Below are positions 40,195 through 50,302 of a DNA stretch of 64,000 bases, one piece after another (positions within the stretch are counted from its first letter, which is position 1; the number at the start of each line of letters is the position of its first letter). A model generated the notes under the pieces. That model was not told the DNA's origin and ran no database searches. It saw only the letters and a program-made list of their open reading frames with translations. Both the position numbers and the translations under genes were made by a program. The stretch comes from Psychrobacter aquimaris (GTDB lineage Bacteria > Pseudomonadota > Gammaproteobacteria > Pseudomonadales > Moraxellaceae): assembly GCF_016107525.1 (NCBI RefSeq), contig NZ_JABASR010000009.1, forward strand, positions 62,001-126,000. Direction: 5' to 3'.

Positions 40195-40464
40195 ATGGTT
40201 GTTATTCGTTTAGCACGGGGCGGTGCCAAGAAACGCCCATTTTATCAAGTAGTTGTTGCTGATCAACGCCGCGCGCGTGACGGTCGCTATATTGAAAACA
40301 TCGGCTTTTTTAACCCACTCGCTAAAGAGTCTGAAGAAGCAGTACGCCTAAATATGGAAGCGTACAATGCGTGGATCGCAAAAGGTGCACAACCTTCAGA
40401 TCGCGTTGCTTCATTGGCAAAAGCTTTTAACAAGTCTATCGCGCAAACTGAAGCAACTGCTTAA
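40195..40464 (+). CDS. rpsP: 30S ribosomal protein S16
   Basis: This 89-residue protein starts [20 protein letters not shown] and contains [14 protein letters not shown], the S16 signature. It is the first gene of rpsP-rimM-trmD-rplS, linking ribosome assembly and tRNA modification, and has an AGAGAGAA ribosome site. Confidence 0.98.
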   Translation: MVVIRLARGGAKKRPFYQVVVADQRRARDGRYIENIGFFNPLAKESEEAVRLNMEAYNAWIAKGAQPSDRVASLAKAFNKSIAQTEATA

Positions 40465-40649
40465 GTTTTGTGGTCACTGAGACGCTGATAGCTCGTCTAT
40501 AGGCAGTCTCAATAGACTTTAGTAAAAAACATAGCGTAACTGGTCTAACTAGGTACGCCATTAACTGTTTATAGCTTTTGATTGCGTTCATCGCTTTTGA
40601 TTGAAATATATTTACAATCGCTGTTTTAATCATTGTTAGGTTAGCCGTT

Positions 40650-41183
40650 ATGTCATCTGTTCCAAACGCTAGTGCCCTTATGAAAATTGGTCAGCTTAAA
40701 AAGCCTTATGGTATTAAAGGTTGGCTTTGGGTATTTAGTGACACAGATGATCGTACGGCGATATTCGACATGCAGCCATGGTGGATGAAAACTGCCACTG
40801 GCATGAAACCTTTGACTGTGAAAGCTTGGCGTGAGCAAGGAACAGGAATTGTGGCTCAATTTGAGCAAGTTCCTGATCGTAATGTTGCTGAGACCATGAA
40901 CGGGGTTACCGTTTGGGTCGAACAAAACGTTTTGCCTGAAACAGCTGAAGACGAATATTATTGGTCGGATTTGGTCAGTCTGCGCGTTATTAATGAGCAG
41001 GATGAGTATCTAGGCGACATTATCGAGATGTTTGAGACGGGTGCCCACGCTATCATGCGGGTTAAGGCAACCTCAGACAGCTTAGATAAAGAAGAGCGTC
41101 TGATTCCATGGCATAAGCAAACTGTAGTGCAGGTCAAGATGACTGAAAAAACAGTGCTGGTGGCATGGCCGAGTGATTATTGA
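40650..41183 (+). CDS. rimM: Ribosome maturation factor RimM
   Basis: This 177-residue 16S processing factor binds S19 in the 30S head. The N-terminal domain has KIGQLKKPYGIKGWLWVFSD; the C-terminal PRC-barrel contains EYYWSDLVSLRVINEQDEYL and the ending LIPWHKQTVVQVKMTEKTVL. It lies in the conserved operon position between rpsP and trmD. Confidence 0.96.
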   Translation: MSSVPNASALMKIGQLKKPYGIKGWLWVFSDTDDRTAIFDMQPWWMKTATGMKPLTVKAWREQGTGIVAQFEQVPDRNVAETMNGVTVWVEQNVLPETAEDEYYWSDLVSLRVINEQDEYLGDIIEMFETGAHAIMRVKATSDSLDKEERLIPWHKQTVVQVKMTEKTVLVAWPSDY

Positions 41184-41270
41184 TATAAGGCCTGGCTTCA
41201 TTGTTAAGTGTCGTTGATAGTCATACCGATTTATTTAACCATTATTAGCCATTGTGCAAGTAGACATCAG

Positions 41271-42035
41271 ATGTATTTTGCCGTTATTAGTATTTTTCCT
41301 GAGATGTTTGCCACGATTCGTGAGTTTGGAATCACGGGTCGAGCAGTCACTCAGAAACAAGTGACGATTGAATGCATTAATCCGCGTGATTTTACCAGTG
41401 ATAATTATCGCCGTATTGATGAGCGTCCGTATGGTGGCGGTCCTGGCATGGTGATGATGGCTGAGCCATTATCCCAAGCGATTGAGGATGCGCGCCTGCG
41501 AGCGAATCAGCACGGCTGCCGTGTCGACAAAGCGCACTGTCCGGTGATTTATATGTCGCCACAAGGACAGACGCTGAGTGAAAGTAGTGTGGTCGATATG
41601 ACTGAGTATGACGGCATGATTATATTATGTGGTCGTTACGAAGGCATTGATGAGCGCTTACTGTCGCAATATGTCGACATGGAAATATCGCTTGGTGATT
41701 ACGTACTTACCGGTGGTGAGCTACCAGCAATGGTGCTGATGGATAGTGTGATACGTCGTTTGCCTGATATTATGGGTGATGACAAGTCAGCTGAGCAAGA
41801 CTCGTTCGTCGATGGCTTGCTTGATTGTCCACACTATACCAAGCCGCATGAGTTTGCGGGTATGGCAGTTCCTGAGGTGTTATTATCAGGTCACCATGCC
41901 AATATCGCCAAGTGGCGCTTTAGTCAGCAAGTCAGTCGTACGCAAACGCGTCGTCCAGACTTATGGCAAGCGTTCACGCCAACGATAGAGCAGGCAAAGT
42001 GGCTAAAGGCACTGGCAAAAGCCGATAAGAAATAA
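41271..42035 (+). CDS. trmD: tRNA (guanine-N1-)-methyltransferase
   Basis: ATG at 41271 ([13 protein letters not shown]) gives the usual 254 residues. Alternatives upstream would add an unrelated leader. The trefoil-knot SAM site includes [22 protein letters not shown] and [31 protein letters not shown] is also canonical. It methylates G37 of tRNAs with a G at position 36. It follows rimM in the operon. Confidence 0.96.
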   Translation: MYFAVISIFPEMFATIREFGITGRAVTQKQVTIECINPRDFTSDNYRRIDERPYGGGPGMVMMAEPLSQAIEDARLRANQHGCRVDKAHCPVIYMSPQGQTLSESSVVDMTEYDGMIILCGRYEGIDERLLSQYVDMEISLGDYVLTGGELPAMVLMDSVIRRLPDIMGDDKSAEQDSFVDGLLDCPHYTKPHEFAGMAVPEVLLSGHHANIAKWRFSQQVSRTQTRRPDLWQAFTPTIEQAKWLKALAKADKK

Positions 42036-42225
42036 CCTTGATAGCGATTAAAAAGATAAACAGTTAAGCAACAGAATTTTGAGCAATAATAAAACGAGTC
42101 ATCGCATAGTGGCCGTTGGTCATAACCCATTTACGTTGTGTCTCACTATAAAGAGATACGATTAATTATTACAAACAGGTGATATGCGTTAAGCCTCTAT
42201 TATCTAATGTGAGGAGATAACTCTC

Positions 42226-42618
42226 ATGAGCAACAAGCATCCATTGGTTCAGGTCATCGAAAACGCTCAATTGCTTGAGCGCCCAAGCTTTGCACCCGGC
42301 GATACCGTTGTGGTTCAAGTAAAAGTACGTGAAGGTGAGCGTGAGCGTTTACAGGCTTTTGAAGGCGTTGTAATTGCTAAGCGTAACCGCGGTCTAAACT
42401 CAGCGTTTACCGTACGTAAAATCTCAAGCGGTGTTGGCGTTGAGCGTGCATTCCAATTGCATTCACCAATTATCGATAGCATTGAAGTGAAACGCCGTGG
42501 TGCTGTTCGCCGTGCGAAACTATACTACTTACGTGAGCGCTCTGGTAAATCAGCACGTATCCGCGAAAAACTTGCTCCGCGTGCAGCTGCTCCAAAGAAA
42601 ACTGTCGCTAAAGCATAA
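42226..42618 (+). CDS. rplS: 50S ribosomal protein L19
   Basis: This 130-residue protein contains [35 protein letters not shown] and [13 protein letters not shown], all typical of L19. The C-terminal tail is extended by a basic Ala-rich stretch ([12 protein letters not shown]). It is the last gene of the operon and is followed by a terminator. Confidence 0.98.
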   Translation: MSNKHPLVQVIENAQLLERPSFAPGDTVVVQVKVREGERERLQAFEGVVIAKRNRGLNSAFTVRKISSGVGVERAFQLHSPIIDSIEVKRRGAVRRAKLYYLRERSGKSARIREKLAPRAAAPKKTVAKA

Positions 42619-42744
42619 GTTTAAGCATATGCTTAAACTTGCCACGTCACTTGTTAAGTGGTTTGGTAGTCAAGCAAAAGTAGATACAAGCCCTTATTCA
42701 TAGGTTTATCATATAAATAAGCGGGCCATACCAAAAAAGACAGA

Positions 42745-42779
42745 ACCCCAATCTATGCGAATGCTAGATTGGGGTTTTT
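42745..42779. terminator. Terminator after rplS
   Basis: AACCCCAATCTA pairs with TAGATTGGGGTT, followed by Ts. It also faces the convergent DUF4442 gene. Confidence 0.9.
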
Positions 42780-42824
42780 GTATGTAGGATTTATAAAAAT
42801 TATACTCAGTCACTTAACTGGTAA

Positions 42825-43382
42825 CTAAGCATCGGGCGTATCCATACGATTGCTCTGATTTTTTGATTTACTATGTTTGCGCAATCGGATATAGAGCGTC
42901 TTAGTGACAGTGGCGATAACTTTTTGTTGATCATCAACGATATCTGCTTGGTATTCTCGAAATACTGGCTTACCTTCTTTCGCTAACTCCTGAATCGTGG
43001 TGATTTCATTGCTAGGAATTTTTAGGCGTGCAGTGACTTTACTATGACCAGGTGCAATAAACTCAATATGTGAGCTTTTGTCCCAGACCACGTAACTGCT
43101 ACCCAATTGATGCATTAGCATTATCATATAAAATGGGTCCACCATCGAGTATAAGCTGCCACCAAACTGAGTACCAACGATGTTTTTGTTCAGCGTATTT
43201 AGCCCCATACTTACCACGCACAAACCTTGATCGAGATTGAGATGATCGATTTTGATACCAGCACCCACATACGGTGCATAAGTGTTGATACGCAGCTTAA
43301 GTAGGTGTGGTGTCAATAATGGCATGATACTTTGTTTGGCTCTGCGTTTTAGCGTCTCAAAATTGGTAGGTAGCAAACTCAT
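42825..43382 (-). CDS. DUF4442 hotdog-fold protein (thioesterase-like)
   Basis: This 185-residue protein has a hotdog core: INTYAPYVGAGIKIDHLNLD, then NIVGTQFGGSLYSMVDPFYM on the central helix, HIEFIAPGHSKVTARLKI and VFREYQADIVDDQQKVIATV strands. These match the DUF4442/YiiD_C-like family, related to acyl-CoA or acyl-ACP thioesterases. Substrate and catalytic residues are not established. The C-terminus is basic and polar (LRKHSKSKNQSNR). It is probably transcribed alone. Confidence 0.8.
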   Translation of the reverse strand: MSLLPTNFETLKRRAKQSIMPLLTPHLLKLRINTYAPYVGAGIKIDHLNLDQGLCVVSMGLNTLNKNIVGTQFGGSLYSMVDPFYMIMLMHQLGSSYVVWDKSSHIEFIAPGHSKVTARLKIPSNEITTIQELAKEGKPVFREYQADIVDDQQKVIATVTKTLYIRLRKHSKSKNQSNRMDTPDA

Positions 43383-43897
43383 AAATTCGTCCTATTACTT
43401 CTTTTATATTTTTTAGTGATACCGTTTGAGTCAAATTTTTTAGTGTACTTCTATCAAAGAGCAGTCACGAAAGGGCATTTATCATAAGTAAAAAATATCA
43501 AAACCGCTAGGCTTAAAGCGTAACTGACATGGATTTTCTATACTTACTTAAAAGTTATAATAAACTATTTATTATAACTATCTTTAATATTTAGTTATGT
43601 GATAACAAATATCTAGATACAGATAATTATTAAGAAAAAGGTCATTTATTCTAATTTAAAGTTTATATTAAGTGTGTTTTTTCCTCATGGTTTTCTATTA
43701 AGTTCAATTTTGCATTAAATGGAAACTTTAATTTATATATTATAATAGTGTATGGACTTTTTGAGTGATTCTAAGTTCGCATTTCGAGTTCTCATGTCAT
43801 ACAATGGCTTGCAATTTTTAATGGACGCTTTAGTTACATTAAATTTCACTATCAAATTATTAGTTAAATAAAGCCTCAGTCGACATAAGGAAATGTG
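43383..43897. other. Divergent AT-rich region between the DUF4442 and DUF3360 genes
   Basis: No gene is supported in 515 bases. A 27-bp AT-rich palindrome lies at 43553-43579. AAGGAA just before 43898 is the ribosome site of the DUF3360 gene. Confidence 0.5.
43553..43579. promoter_or_regulatory. AT-rich palindrome, operator candidate
   Basis: AGTTATAATAAA and TTTATTATAACT are perfect 12-bp inverted arms around CTA. The dyad sits between two divergent genes and has no T tract, so a protein-binding operator is more likely than a terminator. Confidence 0.5.
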
Positions 43898-45424
43898 ATG
43901 AGTAACACTCAGATCCCTTCTTCAGGGTCTAATCAGCAGTCATCAAATCCATCCAGTTACGACAGCGAACCATCAAGTAGCTACCTTGATTTACACAAAC
44001 CAAGCGCAAGCTTTGACAGTCGTGACGCTTATCTAAATCATGAATTACAAATCATGCAGCCAAAACGCTGGCGCGCTAACTTACCGTTCCGTGACTATCG
44101 TTTTGAGTACGAAGATACTATTCCAGCGATGGCCGCGACCATCGGTAAAGTCGTTATGGTGGGTGCTATTGCGGCGACCTTTGCAGGGCCGCTCGGTTTG
44201 GGTGATGCGTTTATTTTAGAAAACGTTCGTTATGAGTTATTGATTGTTTCGTTTTTTGTCATTTTATTCTCAGGCTTTCTGCTACCGACCGCCAACCTTG
44301 CAGGGACTCATGGCCCACTAATCCCGCTCATTCCTATCGTTGTTGCTGCTGGTGGTCACCCGATGGCCTTTGGTCTGCTCATCGGTGCCTTTGGATTATT
44401 ATTGGCAATTAGTAAAGGGGGCAGTTTACTGGCCAATTTAACCAGTAAAGGCGTGTGCGGTGGCCTCTTGATTTACTTAGGGTTTATCGGTACCACTTCA
44501 CAGGTCAAAAACCTCTTTGCTTGGGCAGAAGGAATTGGCATGTCGCACATTGCCTTTTTTATTATTTTGGCCACTATCTTGTTATATGCATTACTTGAGC
44601 ATTGGCAAAAACGCTGGCTTGCGGTTCCGCTCAGCTGTGTGTTAGGTGGCGGTCTTGCATTTGCATTAGGCGCACCTTTTGAGTTTAAAACGGCACCAGG
44701 TCTACCGCATATGAATCCGATGTATTGGTGGGGCGAAAATACAGGTTGGATGCTAGGGTTACCGACGATTGAAAGCTTTATTGTGGTATTGCCGTTTGCT
44801 ATTTTGGCCGTGGCAATGTGGTCACCAGATTTCTTAGGTCATCAGGTATTCCAAAAAATCAGCTACCCTAAGCGTACTGAAAAAGTGCTCATGGACATCG
44901 ATGACACGATGACCAGCGCTTCATTTCGTCAGGTAGTCGGCTCCGTATTGGGTGGTGCAAACTTTGCATCATCGTGGGGTACATATATTGTACCAGCAGC
45001 GATTGCTAAACGTCCGATTCCTGCTGGTGCTTTATTGACGGCTTTATTCTGTGTCATCGCAGGTGTCTGGGGTTATCCGATGGATTTGGCCATTTGGCAA
45101 CCAGTGATGTGCGTAGCCTTGATCGTTGGGGTATTTATCCCATTATTGGAGGCTGGCATGGAGATGACCCGCGAAGGTAAAACTACGCAGTCTGCTGCTA
45201 TTGTGGTATTTGCTTCTGCATTGGTAAACCCTGCATTTGGTTGGTCACTCACATTATTACTTGATAACTTGGGCTTGATTGGCTCTAAAGAGCGCAGTGC
45301 CAATTTGACTAAAATGAGCCGCTGGATCATACCGGGTATTATGTTTGTGGTATTGACTGGTGTGATGGCTATCGTGGGTATGCTGCCGGGTATTCCGGCA
45401 TTGATGGCAAACTTTCGCCATTGA
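43898..45424 (+). CDS. DUF3360 family membrane protein (putative transporter)
   Basis: ATG at 43898 gives 508 residues. A Ser/Pro/Asn-rich cytoplasmic tail of about 70 residues precedes WRANLPFRDYRFEYEDTIPA and about a dozen hydrophobic helices. LAGTHGPLIPLIPIVVAAGG, ISKGGSLLANLTSKGVCGGL and GANFASSWGTYIVPAAIAKR are conserved-looking loop/helix motifs. I place it in DUF3360, distantly resembling the SulP/NCS2 fold. The substrate is unknown and no metabolic neighbour helps. It forms a single-gene unit between a possible operator and a strong terminator. Confidence 0.75.
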   Translation: MSNTQIPSSGSNQQSSNPSSYDSEPSSSYLDLHKPSASFDSRDAYLNHELQIMQPKRWRANLPFRDYRFEYEDTIPAMAATIGKVVMVGAIAATFAGPLGLGDAFILENVRYELLIVSFFVILFSGFLLPTANLAGTHGPLIPLIPIVVAAGGHPMAFGLLIGAFGLLLAISKGGSLLANLTSKGVCGGLLIYLGFIGTTSQVKNLFAWAEGIGMSHIAFFIILATILLYALLEHWQKRWLAVPLSCVLGGGLAFALGAPFEFKTAPGLPHMNPMYWWGENTGWMLGLPTIESFIVVLPFAILAVAMWSPDFLGHQVFQKISYPKRTEKVLMDIDDTMTSASFRQVVGSVLGGANFASSWGTYIVPAAIAKRPIPAGALLTALFCVIAGVWGYPMDLAIWQPVMCVALIVGVFIPLLEAGMEMTREGKTTQSAAIVVFASALVNPAFGWSLTLLLDNLGLIGSKERSANLTKMSRWIIPGIMFVVLTGVMAIVGMLPGIPALMANFRH

Positions 45425-45460
45425 TGATAGATAATTGATTCATATGAGATTGAACAAACT

Positions 45461-45485
45461 AAGCCAGCATAAAGCTGGCTTTTTT
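45461..45485 (+). terminator. Terminator after the DUF3360 gene
   Basis: AAGCCAGC pairs with GCTGGCTT around a five-base loop, followed by Ts. Confidence 0.9.
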
Positions 45486-45579
45486 ATGCGTGCTATTGGA
45501 GTGATAATAAACTTGCAAAACAACGATTCTTGCCCCATAACTACCAGTATTACTAAGATTTTTAAGAGCAATAAATTCT

Positions 45580-47424
45580 ATGGTTAATGTCTCAGAATCT
45601 AGTCCTATCGATGATAAAAAAGCCCGCCTTAAGCATCTGATTAAGCACCTGCCAAATCTGCCAGGGGTATATAAGATGCTAGGAAAAAACGGCGATATTT
45701 TATACGTTGGCAAAGCCAAGTCGCTAAAAAGCCGTGTGAATAGCTATTTTGCTAAAACGATTGATCATCCAAAGACGCGGGCGCTAGTAACACGGATTCA
45801 TAATATTGAAACCATTATTACCCGTAGTGAGACCGAAGCATTATTGCTCGAGCAAAATCTGATTAAAGAGCACCGCCCGCCTTATAACGTGCTATTGCGT
45901 GATGACAAATCTTACCTTTATGTGTTTATTTCAGCGGACAAACCTTATCCAAGATTGGCTTATGGGCGCGGTAAAGGCAATCACCAAAAAGGTCGGTTCT
46001 TTGGGCCTTTTCCTTCTGCTCATGCGGCTAAAGAGACATTAGTTTTGATGCAAAAAATGTTTCAAATGCGCCAATGTACCAATACCTTTTTTAAGCAACG
46101 TAAGCGTCCTTGTCTTGAGTATCAGATTAAGCGCTGCCGTGCGCCTTGCGTGGGCTTGGTATCGCCAGAAGAATATGCAGAAGACGTCAACAATACCATT
46201 CGTTTCCTAAAAGGTGACTCTAGCGACATTCACAGCGCTTTGATTGAAAAGATGGAAGCTTCGGCTGAAGAATTAGACTTTGAAAAAGCGGTATTTTATC
46301 GTGATCAGTTGTCTATGCTACGTGAAGTACAAGCTAAGCAAGCTGTTTATACCGTACAAGGTGAGGCAGATGTGATTGCTATTGCTAGTCAGGCAGGCAT
46401 GACCTGTGTCAACGTACTGACCGTACGTGGCGGCCGTGTATTGGGTGGTAAAAACTACTTCCCTGATGTTGATAGTAGTGAACCACTAGCTGATAATTTA
46501 TCTGCCTTTATTACTTCTTTTTATTTTCAGGTAACTGATGATTTACCCGCAGAAATTATCTTAAGTCATGAGTTAGCTGATCAGGTGGCAGTGAGTGAGG
46601 CGTTGGCGACCCATTTCGGTAGTAAGGTCGCCATCAAAACCAATGTACGTGAACATCGTGCAGAGTGGCTAGACTTGGCTAAATTAAACACCAATAATGC
46701 ATTAAAAACCAAGCTGGGTGATTATTTAGAGTTGCATGCGCGTTTTGGTGCCTTGAAGGATGTGTTGGCAGATGTTACTGAGCGCACCATTGATCGGATT
46801 GAGTGTTTTGATATATCTCATACTATGGGTGAGGCGACTATTGGGAGTTGTGTGGTATTTGACCAAGGTGGCTCGCGTCGGCGTGATTATCGCCAATATG
46901 CGATTCATGACATTGTCGGTGGTGATGATTATGCCGCAATGAAACAAGTACTGACACGCCGTTATAAGAAGCAGCCGTTGCCTGATTTGTTGCTGATTGA
47001 TGGCGGTAAAGGGCAGCTTGGTATTGCCAAAGAAGTATTGACCGAGCTAGGTATTCTTGGTGATACCTTGCTGATTAGCGTGGCAAAAGGCGAGGGGCGT
47101 AAGGCTGGGCTTGAAGTGTTGCACTTTATCGATCATGAGCCGTTAGATTTACCGATGGATAGCAAGGCGTTGCATTTACTGATGCATATTCGCGATGAGG
47201 CACATCGTTTTGCCATCACTGCCCACCGTAAAAAGCGTGACAAGCGTCGTTCTTCATCAGTGTTAGAAGTCATACCTGGATTAGGTGAAAAGCGCCGCCG
47301 TGATTTACTCAATCATTTTGGCGGTATGCAGCAATTGCTTGGTGCCTCGCAGCAGGAATTGGCAGGTGTGCAAGGAATTGGTCCGATACTCGCGAAAACG
47401 GTTTATAAAGTGCTGCATGAATAA
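45580..47424 (+). CDS. uvrC: Excinuclease ABC subunit C
   Basis: This 614-residue nucleotide-excision repair nuclease makes both incisions with UvrB. The GIY-YIG domain (about 25-105) has [21 protein letters not shown] Cys cluster [15 protein letters not shown] follows, then the UVR motif [18 protein letters not shown]. The RNase H-like domain contains [20 protein letters not shown] and [14 protein letters not shown]-terminal helix-hairpin-helix repeats are [20 protein letters not shown] and [19 protein letters not shown]. It is complete and of normal length. Confidence 0.97.
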   Translation: MVNVSESSPIDDKKARLKHLIKHLPNLPGVYKMLGKNGDILYVGKAKSLKSRVNSYFAKTIDHPKTRALVTRIHNIETIITRSETEALLLEQNLIKEHRPPYNVLLRDDKSYLYVFISADKPYPRLAYGRGKGNHQKGRFFGPFPSAHAAKETLVLMQKMFQMRQCTNTFFKQRKRPCLEYQIKRCRAPCVGLVSPEEYAEDVNNTIRFLKGDSSDIHSALIEKMEASAEELDFEKAVFYRDQLSMLREVQAKQAVYTVQGEADVIAIASQAGMTCVNVLTVRGGRVLGGKNYFPDVDSSEPLADNLSAFITSFYFQVTDDLPAEIILSHELADQVAVSEALATHFGSKVAIKTNVREHRAEWLDLAKLNTNNALKTKLGDYLELHARFGALKDVLADVTERTIDRIECFDISHTMGEATIGSCVVFDQGGSRRRDYRQYAIHDIVGGDDYAAMKQVLTRRYKKQPLPDLLLIDGGKGQLGIAKEVLTELGILGDTLLISVAKGEGRKAGLEVLHFIDHEPLDLPMDSKALHLLMHIRDEAHRFAITAHRKKRDKRRSSSVLEVIPGLGEKRRRDLLNHFGGMQQLLGASQQELAGVQGIGPILAKTVYKVLHE

Positions 47425-47474
47425 TTTAGGCAATGTTCGCCAAATGTAGGTTTCTGATAATAACGTTTGAAAAT

Positions 47475-47516
47475 AAAAAGAGGCTGTCTTAGAATTATCT
47501 AGGACAGCCTCTTTTT
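47475..47516. terminator. Terminator between uvrC and folA
   Basis: An 18-bp stem (47475-47492 with 47499-47516, one wobble pair) closes a six-base loop and has A and T runs on either side, serving both convergent genes. Confidence 0.92.
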
Positions 47517-47536
47517 AGGTTCTGTTGGAAACTGCA

Positions 47537-48112
47537 CTACTGTTCATTACTTTTTCTTCTATAAGTCACAAATTTAAAATCCAATTCACTTTTTTCATCA
47601 TGCATTTGCTCAGATTCTTCTGCCACTGCAAACTCATTTGGCAATTCAGGATAAAAAGCATCACCATCAGTGATTTCAGTATCGACGTGAGTCAGCTCAA
47701 TACGGTCGGTATACATCAAGGCATCGCTAAAGACGCGCTCGCCACCAATCACCCAAATCGTATCAAGATGCGCACCATGTGCCAGACTTGCTGCTTGCGT
47801 TAATGCATCATCTAAATTATGCACCACATGAGCATTGCTTTTGCCGACCAAACCTTTTTGTTCGGCATAATCTAGCTGGCTGCTGATGATGAAGCTCACA
47901 CGTTTTGGCAAAGGCTTGCTGCCCATGGATTCAAAGGTCTTACGACCCATAATGACGATACCTTGAATCGCACCATCATTTTGTTTGGTCGTCATGCTTT
48001 TAAAATGCTGCAAATCTGCTGAGATATGCCACGGCAGCTCATTATCTTTGCCGATACAGCGGTTGATACTGATAGCTGCGATTTGGGCAACTTCGGTGTG
48101 GGCATAACTCAT
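47537..48112 (-). CDS. folA: Dihydrofolate reductase
   Basis: This 191-residue NADPH-dependent enzyme regenerates tetrahydrofolate. AAISINRCIGKDNELPWHIS, the catalytic acid in SADLQHFKSMT, VIMGRKTFESMGSKPLPKR and IWVIGGERVF are canonical. It is somewhat longer than E. coli FolA (159), with an insertion in the middle (AEQKGLVGKSNAHVVHNL) and a polar C-terminus. It lies 63 bases after thyA, which consumes its product, in a thyA-folA operon. Confidence 0.96.
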   Translation of the reverse strand: MSYAHTEVAQIAAISINRCIGKDNELPWHISADLQHFKSMTTKQNDGAIQGIVIMGRKTFESMGSKPLPKRVSFIISSQLDYAEQKGLVGKSNAHVVHNLDDALTQAASLAHGAHLDTIWVIGGERVFSDALMYTDRIELTHVDTEITDGDAFYPELPNEFAVAEESEQMHDEKSELDFKFVTYRRKSNEQ

Positions 48113-48175
48113 AACGTATCCTTTTTATTGTCTTTAACATGCTACTTTTTTTTAAAACTTTCAATTAGACAAACG

Positions 48176-49066
48176 CTAGACCGCAACCTTTGCCTTAATC
48201 GCAGGATGCGACTCGTAACCATCAACGCTAATGTCTTCGTATTTGAAAGCAAAAATATCATTCACATCAGGGTTGAGCGTCAGCGTTGGCAGCGTATATA
48301 GCGACCGCGTCAACTGTAATTCAACTTGCTCGCGGTGGTTTTGATAGATATGACAATCACCACCCGTCCAGATAAATTCGCCCACTTCTAATCCGCATAC
48401 TTGAGCGACCATATGGGTAAGCAAAGCATAACTGGCAATATTAAATGGCACACCTAAAAATAAATCTGCTGAACGCTGATAGAGCTGGCACGACAGTTTA
48501 TTGTCTGCCACAAAGAACTGAAATAGAGTATGGCAAGGCGGCAGCGCAACTTGATCTGCTTCACCGGGATTCCAGCCAGATACAATCAAACGTCTTGAAT
48601 TAGGATTGGTCTTTATTTGCTCAATGACTTGGGTGATTTGATCGACACCATCATTATTGTAGCTTCCATCTTCACGCTGGCTTGCGCCATAATTGCGCCA
48701 TTGATGACCATAGACAGGCCCTAAATCACCAGCAGGGCGATTAAAGCGCGCTGTCTGTTCAGCCGTTGACCACTCATTCCAAATGCGTACGCCATTGGCT
48801 TGCAGATAATCAACATGTGTACTGCCACTTAAAAACCAAAATAGCTCATAAACGATAGATTTAAAGTGGACTTTTTTGGTGGTTAATAAGGGAAAACCAT
48901 CAGCTAAATTAAAACGTAGCTGCGCGCCAAAGTGGCTCAGCGTACCAGTGCCAGTACGGTCGCCTTTTTCAGTGCCTTCAGTGAGGACAAGACGCAGCAA
49001 ATCTAGATAGGCTTGCTCGTTTTTACTCTGCTTGTTGTTACTAATAATGGAGTTGCTCATGGTCAT
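48176..49066 (-). CDS. thyA: Thymidylate synthase
   Basis: This 296-residue enzyme makes dTMP from dUMP with methylene-tetrahydrofolate. [16 protein letters not shown], the active-site Cys in [33 protein letters not shown] and [23 protein letters not shown] [20 protein letters not shown] are present. It is about 30 residues longer than E. coli ThyA, partly from an insert near [18 protein letters not shown]. The ATG at 49066 has GAAGAG seven bases upstream; ATG at 49060 is an alternative. Confidence 0.97.
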   Translation of the reverse strand: MTMSNSIISNNKQSKNEQAYLDLLRLVLTEGTEKGDRTGTGTLSHFGAQLRFNLADGFPLLTTKKVHFKSIVYELFWFLSGSTHVDYLQANGVRIWNEWSTAEQTARFNRPAGDLGPVYGHQWRNYGASQREDGSYNNDGVDQITQVIEQIKTNPNSRRLIVSGWNPGEADQVALPPCHTLFQFFVADNKLSCQLYQRSADLFLGVPFNIASYALLTHMVAQVCGLEVGEFIWTGGDCHIYQNHREQVELQLTRSLYTLPTLTLNPDVNDIFAFKYEDISVDGYESHPAIKAKVAV

Positions 49067-49140
49067 AAAATTGCTCTTCTACGCTATTAAAACGCATAGT
49101 TATATTGTTTTTTAACAGGCTACTTGATGTGAATTAGTGC

Positions 49141-50025
49141 TTAATAAGCCGACTGCTTACCCCAGTCATAGATGCCACGTTTATAGGCGTAGATAATTAG
49201 GAAGAGGCCAATAATAATCATGGGAGCACTGAGTATCTGTCCTTTGGTCATCCAACCTAACAAAATGAATCCTTGGTCCATGTCTGGCTGACGGAAAAAC
49301 TCAATGATAAAGCGGCTAAAACCATAACCCAACATGAATACACCGGTCACTGCCATACGTGGACGAGGCTTTGATGAGTACCACCACAAGAACAGAAACA
49401 ATAATAGACCTTCGGCAAAGGCTTCGTATAGTTGTGATGGGTGACGAGGTAATAAGTACTGACCATTGACCTCAGTCATAATGTCTTGCAGCGCAGGATT
49501 GGCTTGTAGTTGCTGCATATCAAAGCCAGCCGCTTGGGGAAAGTAGGTGAGCCAATTGTAACCACCATCAGAAACGCGACCCCACAGCTCGCCGTTGATG
49601 TAGTTACCAATTCGCCCAAACAATAAGCCAGTTGGTACGCAAGGAACGATAAAATCGAGCACCTGAAACGGGGTCTTTTCATATTTACGAGCAAAGTACA
49701 GCATACCCAGCATGACACCGATCAGGCCACCATGGAATGACATGCCGCCTTCCCAGACCTTGAATAGGTAGGCAGGGTTTTGTAGTAGCTCACCAAATTG
49801 ATAAAACAACACGTAGCCGATACGACCACCCAAGATGACGCCCAGTGCGCCAAAAAACACCAAGTCCGAGACCATATCAGTGGTCCAGCCCTCACGCTTG
49901 GTGCTGCGATACCATGCCAGTCCGTAGGCGGCAGCAAATGCCAGTAAATACATCAGTCCATACCAGTGGACTTCGACGGGCCCAAGTGCCAAGGCGACAG
50001 GATCGTACTGAGGGTGAATCATCAT
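49141..50025 (-). CDS. lgt: Phosphatidylglycerol--prolipoprotein diacylglyceryl transferase
   Basis: This 294-residue inner-membrane enzyme adds diacylglycerol to the lipobox Cys of prolipoproteins. It has about seven helices. Essential motifs are VHWYGLMYLLAFAAAYGLAW, the Lgt signature GRIGNYINGELWGR and RHPSQLYEAFAEG. It lies upstream of thyA on the same strand with a 74-base gap, an arrangement found in many gammaproteobacteria. Confidence 0.96.
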   Translation of the reverse strand: MMIHPQYDPVALALGPVEVHWYGLMYLLAFAAAYGLAWYRSTKREGWTTDMVSDLVFFGALGVILGGRIGYVLFYQFGELLQNPAYLFKVWEGGMSFHGGLIGVMLGMLYFARKYEKTPFQVLDFIVPCVPTGLLFGRIGNYINGELWGRVSDGGYNWLTYFPQAAGFDMQQLQANPALQDIMTEVNGQYLLPRHPSQLYEAFAEGLLLFLFLWWYSSKPRPRMAVTGVFMLGYGFSRFIIEFFRQPDMDQGFILLGWMTKGQILSAPMIIIGLFLIIYAYKRGIYDWGKQSAY

Positions 50026-50302
50026 AAGAGTGTCATAATATTGATAATAAAGTGCTGACTATAATAGCAAAAATAGCCAGTTAGGCATACCAAATTACGG
50101 TGAGGCTAATCTCACGGTAACAACTTATCTGCTACGGGTAACATCTAGAAAGAAAGCCAGAAAACCGCTAAGATATAAAAAAATTGCTGAAGATAAGTAT
50201 CACAAGAAATATTGCGTCGTTTTATTTTATGAAGCGTTAGATAATGTGGGCTTGCGCTAATGCACTGTATTAATGGATTAACCGTATTTTTAAGGAATGA
50301 TT

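Noticed and set aside
43553..43579. Second Zur box
   Set aside because: Half-sites resemble GTTATA/TATAAC, but they are about 15 bases apart instead of one, so it does not fit the Zur dyad and is kept only as an unassigned palindrome.
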